From Alphaproteobacteria bacterium (GTDB taxonomy: Bacteria; Pseudomonadota; Alphaproteobacteria; Rickettsiales; UBA8987): 64,000 nucleotides of DNA. A model generated the notes under the pieces. That model saw only the letters and a list, made by a program, of their open reading frames with translations. It was not told the DNA's origin and did no database searches. The stretch is taken from contig JAUIFA010000002.1 of NCBI GenBank assembly GCA_030429625.1, positions 62,001-126,000 of the forward strand, written 5' to 3'. The position numbers and the translations under genes were made by a program. Of the stretch, positions 24,846 to 33,109 are shown one piece after another. Position 1 is the stretch's first letter. The number at the start of each line of letters is the position of its first letter.

Positions 24846-26372
24846 CTACCAGTGGTTAGTTCGTGCGGGGAAGGCCGTAACGGTTAACACACTAATTATT
24901 AATAATATAATAATTATATTACCATAGTTTGAGTACATACCAATAATTTCTTTACTGTATCTGGGCAATTTTACGTCTAAGACTTTTTCTTCATTTAATG
25001 GAATAGAGCTTATCACATTGCCTGAAGCATCGATGACCGCCGAGATGCCAGTGCTGGCCACCCTGAGAACAGGAATTCTTTCTTCGATTGCCCGCATGCG
25101 GGCAATATTAAGGTGCTGATAGGGACCGGAACTGTTTCCAAACCAAGAATCGTTGGTGATGTTCATGATGTAATCGGGTCGGTGATTTTTGTCAATCACA
25201 TGGGTAGGGAAAGCAATTTCATAACAGATAAGAGGGCTAAAACTAGGATGTCCTTCAAGGGAAATGGTCTGTACCCCATCTCCGGTGGAAAATCCTTCAC
25301 TGCCTTGAGTAATTTTATTTATGAAAGGCAGATAGCGCTGCATGGGGACAAACTCACCAAAGGGAACAAGCGTTGATTTGTCATAAAACGCTTCAATTTT
25401 AGCCTGCTTGTTGACAACAAACAGTGAATTGAAGACCTTATTCTTATTGTCCGTAGGCTTTATACGCATAGCCCCCACTGCGATCAAACTGTTTGGCGGC
25501 ATGGCATCTGCCATCATTTCCCGCAGCTTCGCATCGTCCTCAATCAGATAATTGATGCTGGCTTCTGGCCAGATAACAATATTAGGGTTTTCACCTTCAG
25601 GCATGGTAGAAGTCATTTTGAGCTGTTTTATAAGAATATCGAATTGTTTGTTGGGATTATGTTTTTCTTTTTGGGTAATGTTAGGCTGAACGATCCGGAT
25701 GGTTGCATTTGTAGAAGTTAGTATTTCTTTTGGTTGGTCAGAAAATATTGCCATAAGAGTCAGAGTAATGACAATCAGACCAAACGATTTCCAGCATCTG
25801 TGGTACATCAATATTGGCAGGCATCCTGTGATAACCAGCAAAAAACTTAACCCAAAGACCCCAAAGAATGAGGCATATTGGGCGATGTTGAAATCGGTAA
25901 AAGGTGAAAGCCACATATAGCCAACAAAATTCCACGGGAATTGCGTAATATCACCCCGTAAAATCTCCATAAATGTCCATAAGCCGGCAAATATGAGAAT
26001 GTTACGTAGGTGAGAATCTCGTTTTAAATGGTAGGCGCAGAAGCAGGCTGCTCCTGTAAAAATAGCACTAATGGCAGGGATAAGGCAGACGGCAAAAGGT
26101 ATAAGCCAGGCAAATTTTTCTGCGTCCACCAGCATGGAATTTGATACCCAATAAAAGCCAAAAAGAAAATAGCCAAAACCAAATGCCCAGCCATTCCAGA
26201 AGGCTTGTTTTGGACATTCTGCCTTCTGCAACAATACAAAAAAACCAGAAAAGCCTAAGAAAATTATGGGCAAGATAAAATAGGGAGGCAACGCAAGAAC
26301 CAGAACAGATCCAAGCAAAAAGGCAAAAAATGATCGGCCCCTATTGTTTAGGTTTTTAAACAAGCCAGACAT
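24846..26372 (-). CDS. lnt: Apolipoprotein N-acyltransferase
   Basis: 508 residues with several N-terminal membrane helices (to about residue 205) and a periplasmic nitrilase-like domain. The catalytic triad is visible: Glu in WPEASINYL, Lys in FYDKSTLVPFGEF, Cys in LICYEIAFP. It adds the third acyl chain to lipoproteins in the inner membrane, the step after Lgt and LspA. This is the last gene of the phoH-ybeY-corC-lnt run, 3 bp after corC. The enzyme is relevant to the lipoproteins encoded at 29030 and 32180. Confidence 0.95.
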   Translation of the reverse strand: MSGLFKNLNNRGRSFFAFLLGSVLVLALPPYFILPIIFLGFSGFFVLLQKAECPKQAFWNGWAFGFGYFLFGFYWVSNSMLVDAEKFAWLIPFAVCLIPAISAIFTGAACFCAYHLKRDSHLRNILIFAGLWTFMEILRGDITQFPWNFVGYMWLSPFTDFNIAQYASFFGVFGLSFLLVITGCLPILMYHRCWKSFGLIVITLTLMAIFSDQPKEILTSTNATIRIVQPNITQKEKHNPNKQFDILIKQLKMTSTMPEGENPNIVIWPEASINYLIEDDAKLREMMADAMPPNSLIAVGAMRIKPTDNKNKVFNSLFVVNKQAKIEAFYDKSTLVPFGEFVPMQRYLPFINKITQGSEGFSTGDGVQTISLEGHPSFSPLICYEIAFPTHVIDKNHRPDYIMNITNDSWFGNSSGPYQHLNIARMRAIEERIPVLRVASTGISAVIDASGNVISSIPLNEEKVLDVKLPRYSKEIIGMYSNYGNIIIILLIISVLTVTAFPARTNHW

Positions 26373-26375
26373 TCC

Positions 26376-27317
26376 TTACGCCACCTGTTCGTCATCTTCT
26401 TGAGGTAATTCCCTTCGGCGAATGATAACTCTTTTGACTCTTCTTAGATCAGAGTCTGTGATTTCAAATTCCAACTCATAACGGTTATCGGAAGTGGTGG
26501 TGGTGATAACTTCGCCAAGGGCAGGTACTCTACCAAGAATATAAAAAATCAGGCCGCCAAGAGAATCAAAATCCTCCTCCTCTTCTTCAGTGTAAATGCG
26601 TATGTTTAGATTTTTCTCAAGGTCTTCAATATCAATGCGTGCGCTGGCTTCGAAAACATCATTGCCTAAAGGAGTAAACATGATGTCATCAACCCGATCG
26701 TGCTCGTCGGTAATTTCCCCTACAATCTCCTCAACTAAATCTTCTAATGTGACCAGCCCATCCGTACCACCATATTCATCCACCACAATGGCAATATGCA
26801 CATGTGATAGCTGCATTTTTAGCAACAGAGTGCTGGTCTTCATCGACGGAGGCACAAAAAGACATTGGCGGATAATTTTGCTCAGATTAAAATTTTTCTC
26901 TACGTTGTACGCACTCATCAACAGGTCTTTTATGTGTACAAAACCAACAACATCATCCAAAGTCTGGCGATAGACAGGGAAGCGGGTGTAGGTTTTTTCT
27001 GTGATAAAATCTTTAAGTTCACCGTAACTGACTCCAGCTTCAATGGCGGCAATGTCTGCCCGTGGAATCATCACATCCTCCACGTTCATTTCAGCAAAGC
27101 TAAGGACATTGCGTAGCATGGCTTTCTCGCCATCCTCAAACGCTTCCCCCCTTGTGGCATCATGTTCTTCTATGGCTTCTTCTACCGATTCTTTTAACGA
27201 AGTAGAGGCGCGGAAATGCAACAAGGAAGAAATCTTCGTGATAACATTACGTAGGAGCGACTCTGATTGAAAAGTTGGTTCGGGCTTGTGACCGTTGTTA
27301 TTCTGCGACATATTCAT
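26376..27317 (-). CDS. corC: CorC/HlyC-type CBS-domain protein
   Basis: 313 residues without membrane helices. Two CBS domains (about residues 75-205; VMIPRADIAAI, YTRFPVYRQTLDDVVGFVHIKDL, IAIVVDEYGGTDGLVTLEDLVEEIVGEI) and a C-terminal transporter-associated CorC_HlyC domain. Members are linked to magnesium/cobalt efflux and membrane integrity. Gene order with ybeY and lnt is conserved across proteobacteria. A second ATG lies two codons in. Confidence 0.92.
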   Translation of the reverse strand: MNMSQNNNGHKPEPTFQSESLLRNVITKISSLLHFRASTSLKESVEEAIEEHDATRGEAFEDGEKAMLRNVLSFAEMNVEDVMIPRADIAAIEAGVSYGELKDFITEKTYTRFPVYRQTLDDVVGFVHIKDLLMSAYNVEKNFNLSKIIRQCLFVPPSMKTSTLLLKMQLSHVHIAIVVDEYGGTDGLVTLEDLVEEIVGEITDEHDRVDDIMFTPLGNDVFEASARIDIEDLEKNLNIRIYTEEEEEDFDSLGGLIFYILGRVPALGEVITTTTSDNRYELEFEITDSDLRRVKRVIIRRRELPQEDDEQVA

Positions 27318-27326
27318 AGGCTAATT

Positions 27327-27836
27327 TTATAAGAGATATGGGTCGCTGATGCCTAGCGTCGCCAAAATCTCCTTTTCACTATTTTCCATATTCTCTGCTT
27401 CCGAATTCTCTATATGATCATATCCTAGCAGATGTAACGTTGCATGTACAATTAAATGCGTTAGGTGGTTTAAAAAATTTTTACCCTGTGTTTCGGCTTC
27501 ACATGCAATTGTATCAAGTGAGAGTATAATATCCCCAAGCATTAGGGGCTGTTTTGCCGCTTCGTACTTTTGGCACAGAGTATGTATTTCTTGCGGCAAG
27601 ATCGTTTCCAAAGGGAAGGAAAGGACATTGGTGGCCACATCTTTATTGCGATAATCGCGGTTGAGTGTTTGGATATGTGTGTCGTCTGCTAAGGTAATGG
27701 ATATTTCTATATCACCGGTACATTTGAGATAGTCAAGCGTAGCCTTAACAGCCTTCATGCACGTGGCTTCGCTGTTGGGAAGCTTAAGATCCCATAATGG
27801 GTTCTCGACGTTAAAATCAATATTTATGTGTAACAT
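27327..27836 (-). CDS. ybeY: Endoribonuclease YbeY (16S rRNA maturation)
   Basis: 169 residues. The zinc site H-x3-H-x5-H is visible in HATLHLLGYDH near residue 140, together with the N-terminal region ending in YRNKDVATNVLSFP. YbeY works in 16S rRNA 3' processing and ribosome quality control in the cytosol. It sits between phoH (4 bp upstream) and corC (9 bp downstream), the usual order. Confidence 0.95.
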   Translation of the reverse strand: MLHINIDFNVENPLWDLKLPNSEATCMKAVKATLDYLKCTGDIEISITLADDTHIQTLNRDYRNKDVATNVLSFPLETILPQEIHTLCQKYEAAKQPLMLGDIILSLDTIACEAETQGKNFLNHLTHLIVHATLHLLGYDHIENSEAENMENSEKEILATLGISDPYLL

Positions 27837-27839
27837 AAA

Positions 27840-28868
27840 CTAGATATCGCCGCCTTTTTCAAACCGCTCATAGGCGGCTACAATTTTCGTTGTCAGTGCA
27901 TGACGAACCACATCACCTCCACCAAAGCGGATGATTTCTACCTCTTCAATGTCGCGCAGTTTTTCCAGCGCGTCGCGGAAGCCAGACACAATTCCACTGG
28001 GCAGGTCAGTTTGTGATAAATCACCAGTGATAGCCATATGTGAGCCTTCGCCAAGGCGGGTTAAAAACATTTTCATCTGCATCGGTGTGGTGTTTTGTGC
28101 CTCATCCAGAATCACATAAGCATCACGCAATGTTCGTCCGCGCATAAAAGCCAGTGGTGCGACTTCAATGGTGCCGTTTTCAATATATTGGGTAACTTTT
28201 TCCGCTGGCAGCATGTCATACAGAGCATCGTATAATGGACGAAGATAAGGGTCAATCTTCGATTGCAAATCTCCGGGAAGGAAGCCTAATTTTTCTCCGG
28301 CTTCTACTGCCGGACGTGAAAGAATGATCCGATCCACTTCCCCGCTGACAAATTTGCTGACCGCAGCGGCCACGGCAATATAGGTTTTCCCTGTTCCCGC
28401 CGGCCCAGCAGCAAACACCACTTCGCTGTTGAGTAACGCACTCATATAGCTGGCCTGCATGTTTGAATAGGGGGTAATATGCTTTTTCTGGGTTTTGATA
28501 ATAACATTATTATCGCCCTGAATGGTTTTGACTTCTTTCATTACTTTTGCCCCTTTCTTTGCTGGTTTAATTTTGGTAATTTTTGGGCTTTCTTCTACTT
28601 CAGAAAGCATACGGATCAGTGCATCCACATCCGCATCATTGATGTCGCCCTGTTTTTTTAGCTTTTCGTAAATGGTGCGTAGGACGGCTTGTGCTACCAG
28701 CACGTTGTCGTTTTCTCCCGAAATTGCAATACTTTCGCCACGTGAGGCGATCTCAACGCATAATTTCTTCTCTATTTTGATAAGATTTTTATCTCGTTCC
28801 CCAAAGAGTTGGGTCAGCAGGCTGTTGTCATCAAAAGACATTGATTGACGGGTTATCGTCTTTGCCAT
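27840..28868 (-). CDS. phoH: PhoH-family ATPase
   Basis: 342 residues from ATG 28868 (a TTG at 28886 in frame lacks a ribosome site; GGGAG precedes the ATG). An N-terminal KH-like/basic region (1-120) precedes the PhoH P-loop domain with Walker A AAGPAGTGKTYIA, then SRPAVEAGEKLGFLPGD and the Walker B-like YVILDEAQNTTP. PhoH proteins are RNA-associated ATPases found upstream of ybeY. Here miaB, its common upstream neighbour, is about 4 kb away behind three inserted genes. Confidence 0.93.
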   Translation of the reverse strand: MAKTITRQSMSFDDNSLLTQLFGERDKNLIKIEKKLCVEIASRGESIAISGENDNVLVAQAVLRTIYEKLKKQGDINDADVDALIRMLSEVEESPKITKIKPAKKGAKVMKEVKTIQGDNNVIIKTQKKHITPYSNMQASYMSALLNSEVVFAAGPAGTGKTYIAVAAAVSKFVSGEVDRIILSRPAVEAGEKLGFLPGDLQSKIDPYLRPLYDALYDMLPAEKVTQYIENGTIEVAPLAFMRGRTLRDAYVILDEAQNTTPMQMKMFLTRLGEGSHMAITGDLSQTDLPSGIVSGFRDALEKLRDIEEVEIIRFGGGDVVRHALTTKIVAAYERFEKGGDI

Positions 28869-29029
28869 AAAGAAACTAACTCCCAATTAGTTTCGGATAT
28901 ATATCAAATATCCTCATCTTTTGAGTCTACTATAAAAACTGACCTTGCGCAACTAATCTTCTGCCCTTTAACCATTTCTTAATAATTGCGGTCTATAATG
29001 GTGTATGGGTGATTTGAAAGAAGAAATAC

Positions 29030-30631
29030 ATGTTTGATAAGTTTTTGAATACACACACAACAATGCGCAGTTTATTGCTGGCTTCGGTCAGTGCTGCGGC
29101 CATTGGCTGTGCCGGTGGTAGTAAGAGCCAGTCTTTATTTGAAGAGGAAGGAATTCCACCAATCCCACGGTCTATTGAGACGATCCTTGCTCAAAATTCT
29201 GGCCCTTTTGGAGAAAATGGCTACGAACTTATGGATCTTGTTGATTATAGCCGTAAATATACCAGCCACCCCTTGCCGATGACCCAATGGACAATGAATA
29301 AAAAAGTGGTTTTTCGATCAGATCCGGATAAAAGCTGTGTACTGATTCTTGAGCGTGTTAAAGGCGGTTATCAGCTTGATGATGTGTCTTTTAGGGACAA
29401 TCTCAATGCCAACCCAGAGCAGGGTGTTAGGGAATTGATGGCATATTTATCATTGTTGGTGGGGCAGGGGCCAAAATTGGAAAAAATACGTCAGGATTTG
29501 GCAGGAACAGAGCTGGAAATACCTTCTTTTACTGATCAGGAATTGGCCAATTATCGCTGGCAGTTTGCGTATTTTGAGCGTAAGCAATCTACTCGGCTGC
29601 AAGAGGCTGCTCCCGGAGCCAAACAATTTATTTTAGACGCGCAATTTAATGAAAGCCAAGCAATTGGTCACGTTCTTATCATGGCCTGCCCGGATGATAA
29701 TGCGGGGAATACAAAGAAATATTGGGACAAATCTTCCATCGGCGAGTTTAAACAAAAACTAGAAATGCTTGGTGCGGATGTTATGCTTGTGGGTGATGGG
29801 GTTAATGAGTTATCCAGATTGGACATTGCCAAGGCAGTCAGCGCACAAACCTCACCATTTACTAGCATTATTATTGGTCATGGAGATCCGGATAGAGGTT
29901 TGGTCATTGGTAGCGGTAGAATTGCCAGATTAGCCAGAAATACTGATAAAACGGACATGTATTTAAGTGGGCGGGAGTTGGGAGAATTATTGTCAGTAAA
30001 TAGCCGTCATAACCGCTGTGATGTTTTCACCATACAATGTTCGGGTGGAAAATTTTTGGGAGAACTTTCCCAAACATTGCCGGAAGGCTCGGTGGCGGTG
30101 GTGCTTTCTGAGGGAAGGGACAAAGTCAGAGCCTCGGCGTTTGAACAATTTTTAACCACCATCAGTCAGGGCAATTTTAAGGGTGATTTTTCTGCACCGC
30201 AGCTACTTAAAGATTACATGCTGACGGGGGACATCAATAGTGGTTTAGTGTGGGATATGGCTCCCTATGTTGGTCTTCCGCCTTTGATGGATATGCCACA
30301 AATGGCCATTGCGGGCAGTGGGGTTGTCAATTTTCAGGAAATGTTGGTCAATCAAGCCAATGGATATGGGGTTGATCCTACGCAGGTAGATGTAAAACAA
30401 ACTGCGAACAGATTGGGCATAGAAGAAGAAAAAGTAGAACACATTATTGGCATATTAAAAACAGCCAATAACCACGGAGATCTTTGGCATGCAGCCAAAG
30501 ACGATTTGCCGTTGTTGGCTCCGATGGCGTGGGTGGTGTACAGCAATTTGCCAGCAGTAGAAGTCTCCCCGCCTACGGCATTTATGGACAGAATACAGAG
30601 GGACGGCACTAAGCCACCATTAGGGCGCTAG
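29030..30631 (+). CDS. Lipoprotein with caspase-fold-like peptidase motifs
   Basis: 533 residues. The N-terminus is a lipoprotein signal (LLLASVSAAAIGC, modified Cys at about 27), so the protein should reach the periplasm or outer membrane. Two blocks in the middle look like the catalytic dyad of clan CD peptidases (caspase, legumain, clostripain): a hydrophobic strand followed by His284-Gly (SIIIGHGDP) and, 53 residues later, a strand followed by Cys337 (VFTIQCSGG). No family assignment is certain. The C-terminus ends LGR. It lies 9 bp before the next exported protease-like gene, on the strand opposite to phoH and miaB, and probably forms an operon with the following two genes. Confidence 0.6.
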   Translation: MFDKFLNTHTTMRSLLLASVSAAAIGCAGGSKSQSLFEEEGIPPIPRSIETILAQNSGPFGENGYELMDLVDYSRKYTSHPLPMTQWTMNKKVVFRSDPDKSCVLILERVKGGYQLDDVSFRDNLNANPEQGVRELMAYLSLLVGQGPKLEKIRQDLAGTELEIPSFTDQELANYRWQFAYFERKQSTRLQEAAPGAKQFILDAQFNESQAIGHVLIMACPDDNAGNTKKYWDKSSIGEFKQKLEMLGADVMLVGDGVNELSRLDIAKAVSAQTSPFTSIIIGHGDPDRGLVIGSGRIARLARNTDKTDMYLSGRELGELLSVNSRHNRCDVFTIQCSGGKFLGELSQTLPEGSVAVVLSEGRDKVRASAFEQFLTTISQGNFKGDFSAPQLLKDYMLTGDINSGLVWDMAPYVGLPPLMDMPQMAIAGSGVVNFQEMLVNQANGYGVDPTQVDVKQTANRLGIEEEKVEHIIGILKTANNHGDLWHAAKDDLPLLAPMAWVVYSNLPAVEVSPPTAFMDRIQRDGTKPPLGR

Positions 30632-30640
30632 ATAGAAAAA

Positions 30641-32152
30641 ATGTTTGAGAAAGTTTTACAACAAGCCAGAAATTTGGTCATGCCGCTGATGATGGCTATT
30701 ACCCCTGCTGCGGCTCAGGCAGATAAGCCTAGCGCGGATTTGGATGTTGGGCGGGATGCTATAGCGGCCACTACGGCAAGCGATACAATCAATTATAAGG
30801 ATTTTATCAAAATATCGCCCGAAGTTTCGCAAGATCGTGCCAAAGACATCACCGCCTATCTAGATTTTATGGCTTCCACCCCAGAGGGAGAAGATGTGCT
30901 TCGGAGGGTAAAACAGGCATCGGGGGAGATTACTATTACAGCCGACAGTACGGAGGAGTGTAAATTCTTGCTCGGGGAAAAAATTTTAAATCTCAATGAC
31001 AGTCAGGTGTTGTATAATTCGTATGAAACAGCAACTGGCTTTCACCCCTTTTCAATGGAAAGAACCATTACCCATGAGCTGGTGCATGCCAGTGATCCTC
31101 AAGCTGTTGCGTTTTATAACTGGAAGGAGCAAAACTGGCCACGGGCGGAAAAAATTGATGCAACCATAGACAGTTTGATTACTGCTGCCCCACCAAAGGT
31201 TACTGAAAAGATACTTCCACTTTCTGAAGAAAGTGTAAAGCTTGATAATATGGCGGCATTCTTATCTGATGGGGTAGAAAAAACCGCCAGAGACGTTACC
31301 AGTGACTTTATGGCAAAATATTTTGGTGAGCCGCCACGAACATCGGTGGAGGCGGTGTTTAACGTAGAGGCGGTGCTCAATAAGCGGAGCAACCCATTTT
31401 CATATCAAGAACAATACCATCCTGAAATGCAGAAAGAAGCCCAACTTTCTTTAGACAGTAATCTTCCTCAAGATCGAGCCGAAGATATTACAAAAATATT
31501 AGATAATTTTGCGGCTACTCCGGAAGGGAGAGATCTTTTATCGCGGGTTGCACAAAATGCTGGTGATGTCACAATCACTTCTATTGATGGTGAAAAGAGC
31601 ACATTTGATTGGAAGAGTGGGCAAATAAATCTTGATTATAAGCAGATTATTGAAAATGGATATGAACATGATGGCAGCGTGCAACCTTTTAGCTTAGAAC
31701 GGGTGCTGTTTCATGAGTTGAGCCATGCTGCAGATCCAGATTTTGAGGGCCATAGAGAGGCAAGAGAAGCATACAGCGACAGTATCAGAACCGCCGCTAG
31801 GTTGCAGGGGCAATTGCCGGACGATGAAATGGAAAAATATTATGAGCTTGAAGCAGAAATTAACAGGATGGAAACAGAAACACTCCGACATAAGGAAGAA
31901 GGGCAGGAAGAACCAACAGTGAGAGAAACCGATACATATATGGCTAAATATTATGGTGAACCACCTCGTGGAGAATATAGCTATGTTGAGCGTGACGAGC
32001 CGGGTAATATCTTAATCTATGCTAGGGAACAAGGCCCAAAAATGCCAGCAATTGATGCTGATACACTCAAAGGGCTTAGAGAAGTCTCCGACAGTTTGGA
32101 CATTAACATCCCACCACCTTCACAGGGACAGGATACGGGGCACTCACGGTAA
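30641..32152 (+). CDS. Exported protein with two HExxH metalloprotease-like domains
   Basis: 503 residues with a signal peptide (about 1-27, ending AAAQA). Two homologous halves follow: each starts with a P-x-DRA-x-DIT segment and STPEG or ATPEG, continues with a strand rich in T-I, and has a zinc motif HELVH (145-149) or HELSH (358-362), both followed by A-x-DP. Each half ends with an MAKYFGEPPR-like or MAKYYGEPPR block that may supply the third zinc ligand. The pattern recalls gluzincin or M91-type proteases but I cannot assign the family. The third gene of the group carries one more copy of the same domain. Ends GHSR. Confidence 0.65.
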   Translation: MFEKVLQQARNLVMPLMMAITPAAAQADKPSADLDVGRDAIAATTASDTINYKDFIKISPEVSQDRAKDITAYLDFMASTPEGEDVLRRVKQASGEITITADSTEECKFLLGEKILNLNDSQVLYNSYETATGFHPFSMERTITHELVHASDPQAVAFYNWKEQNWPRAEKIDATIDSLITAAPPKVTEKILPLSEESVKLDNMAAFLSDGVEKTARDVTSDFMAKYFGEPPRTSVEAVFNVEAVLNKRSNPFSYQEQYHPEMQKEAQLSLDSNLPQDRAEDITKILDNFAATPEGRDLLSRVAQNAGDVTITSIDGEKSTFDWKSGQINLDYKQIIENGYEHDGSVQPFSLERVLFHELSHAADPDFEGHREAREAYSDSIRTAARLQGQLPDDEMEKYYELEAEINRMETETLRHKEEGQEEPTVRETDTYMAKYYGEPPRGEYSYVERDEPGNILIYAREQGPKMPAIDADTLKGLREVSDSLDINIPPPSQGQDTGHSR

Positions 32153-32179
32153 TCATGCCTCATAGAGGAAAAGAGATTT

Positions 32180-33109
32180 ATGGACAATAATACAATATTA
32201 CGAAATGCACTGTTAACATCCGTGAGCCTGGTGGCTTTTGTGGCGTGCAACGCGCCAGATAGAAAGGTTGCAGACACCAATAAAACAACTTCTCAACCTG
32301 TGGAAACAGAGATTGAGAAAGCCAGGTTTGACTATTCTAATATGGTTAGAATTTCTCCTGATGTGCCAAAAGACAGGGCACAGGAGATTACAGCAACATT
32401 GAATTTCTTTGCCGATACCCCAGAAGGACAAAGAATATTCAATCAAATTGAAGAAAATAATGGAATGCGCGGACCGGTGGTGATTACGTCGACAGACAGC
32501 AAAGGTGATAGTGCCCAAAACAGAAATGAAGAAAAACATAGCGGCTATGATTATACCGACCATGTTTTGAACCTTGACTATAACTCCATTGCCCACATCG
32601 CTTACAAAACACAAGATTGGTTTGCACCGATGTCTGTTGATCGGGTCTTGTTTCATGAATTATGCCATGCGGGTGATCCAGCCGTAGTAGCGTTTGGGAG
32701 TTGGCAGGATGATAACCTTTCAAACGCTAGAAATGTTCAGAAAATTGTGGGCGCTATGCAGGAACAAGACAATCTTTCTCGTGATGAACAAGCCGTTATG
32801 GGGGTATTTATTGCTAAACTTCAGTGGGTTGAGCGTGAAATGCAAAGCCGTCATCTTGCTATAGAGGCTACTGCTATGAATGCGGCCAATGATTTTATGG
32901 AGATGTATTTTAATGAGCCAAGGCGTTCTGATTATCGCGCTCAATGGGTGGATCCGAACGATAATAAATTAGGTTTGCCGGTTCTACATTATCCTTTGAT
33001 TTATGATAAGCCGCGCGCGACACAAGAAGAAGTGGATACGGCGCAAGGCAAAGAAAGTCATGTGCAGAAATTACAAAAAGAGAGCGAGCCAAATAATATT
33101 GGTCGTTAA
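32180..33109 (+). CDS. Lipoprotein with one HExxH metalloprotease-like domain
   Basis: 309 residues, lipoprotein signal (LTSVSLVAFVAC, Cys about 23). The single domain is homologous to both halves of the preceding protein: ISPDVPKDRAQEITATLNFF, DTPEGQ, LNLDYNS, then HELCH (159-163) followed by AGDP, and an FMEMYFNEPRR block. Ends NIGR. It follows the two-domain protein by 27 bp with ribosome site AGAGGAAAAGAG, so the three exported proteins probably form one operon. It converges on miaB with no gap. Confidence 0.65.
   Translation: MDNNTILRNALLTSVSLVAFVACNAPDRKVADTNKTTSQPVETEIEKARFDYSNMVRISPDVPKDRAQEITATLNFFADTPEGQRIFNQIEENNGMRGPVVITSTDSKGDSAQNRNEEKHSGYDYTDHVLNLDYNSIAHIAYKTQDWFAPMSVDRVLFHELCHAGDPAVVAFGSWQDDNLSNARNVQKIVGAMQEQDNLSRDEQAVMGVFIAKLQWVEREMQSRHLAIEATAMNAANDFMEMYFNEPRRSDYRAQWVDPNDNKLGLPVLHYPLIYDKPRATQEEVDTAQGKESHVQKLQKESEPNNIGR

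Noticed and set aside
28869..28886. TTG start for phoH
   Set aside because: No ribosome site precedes it, while GGGAG lies upstream of the ATG at 28868.
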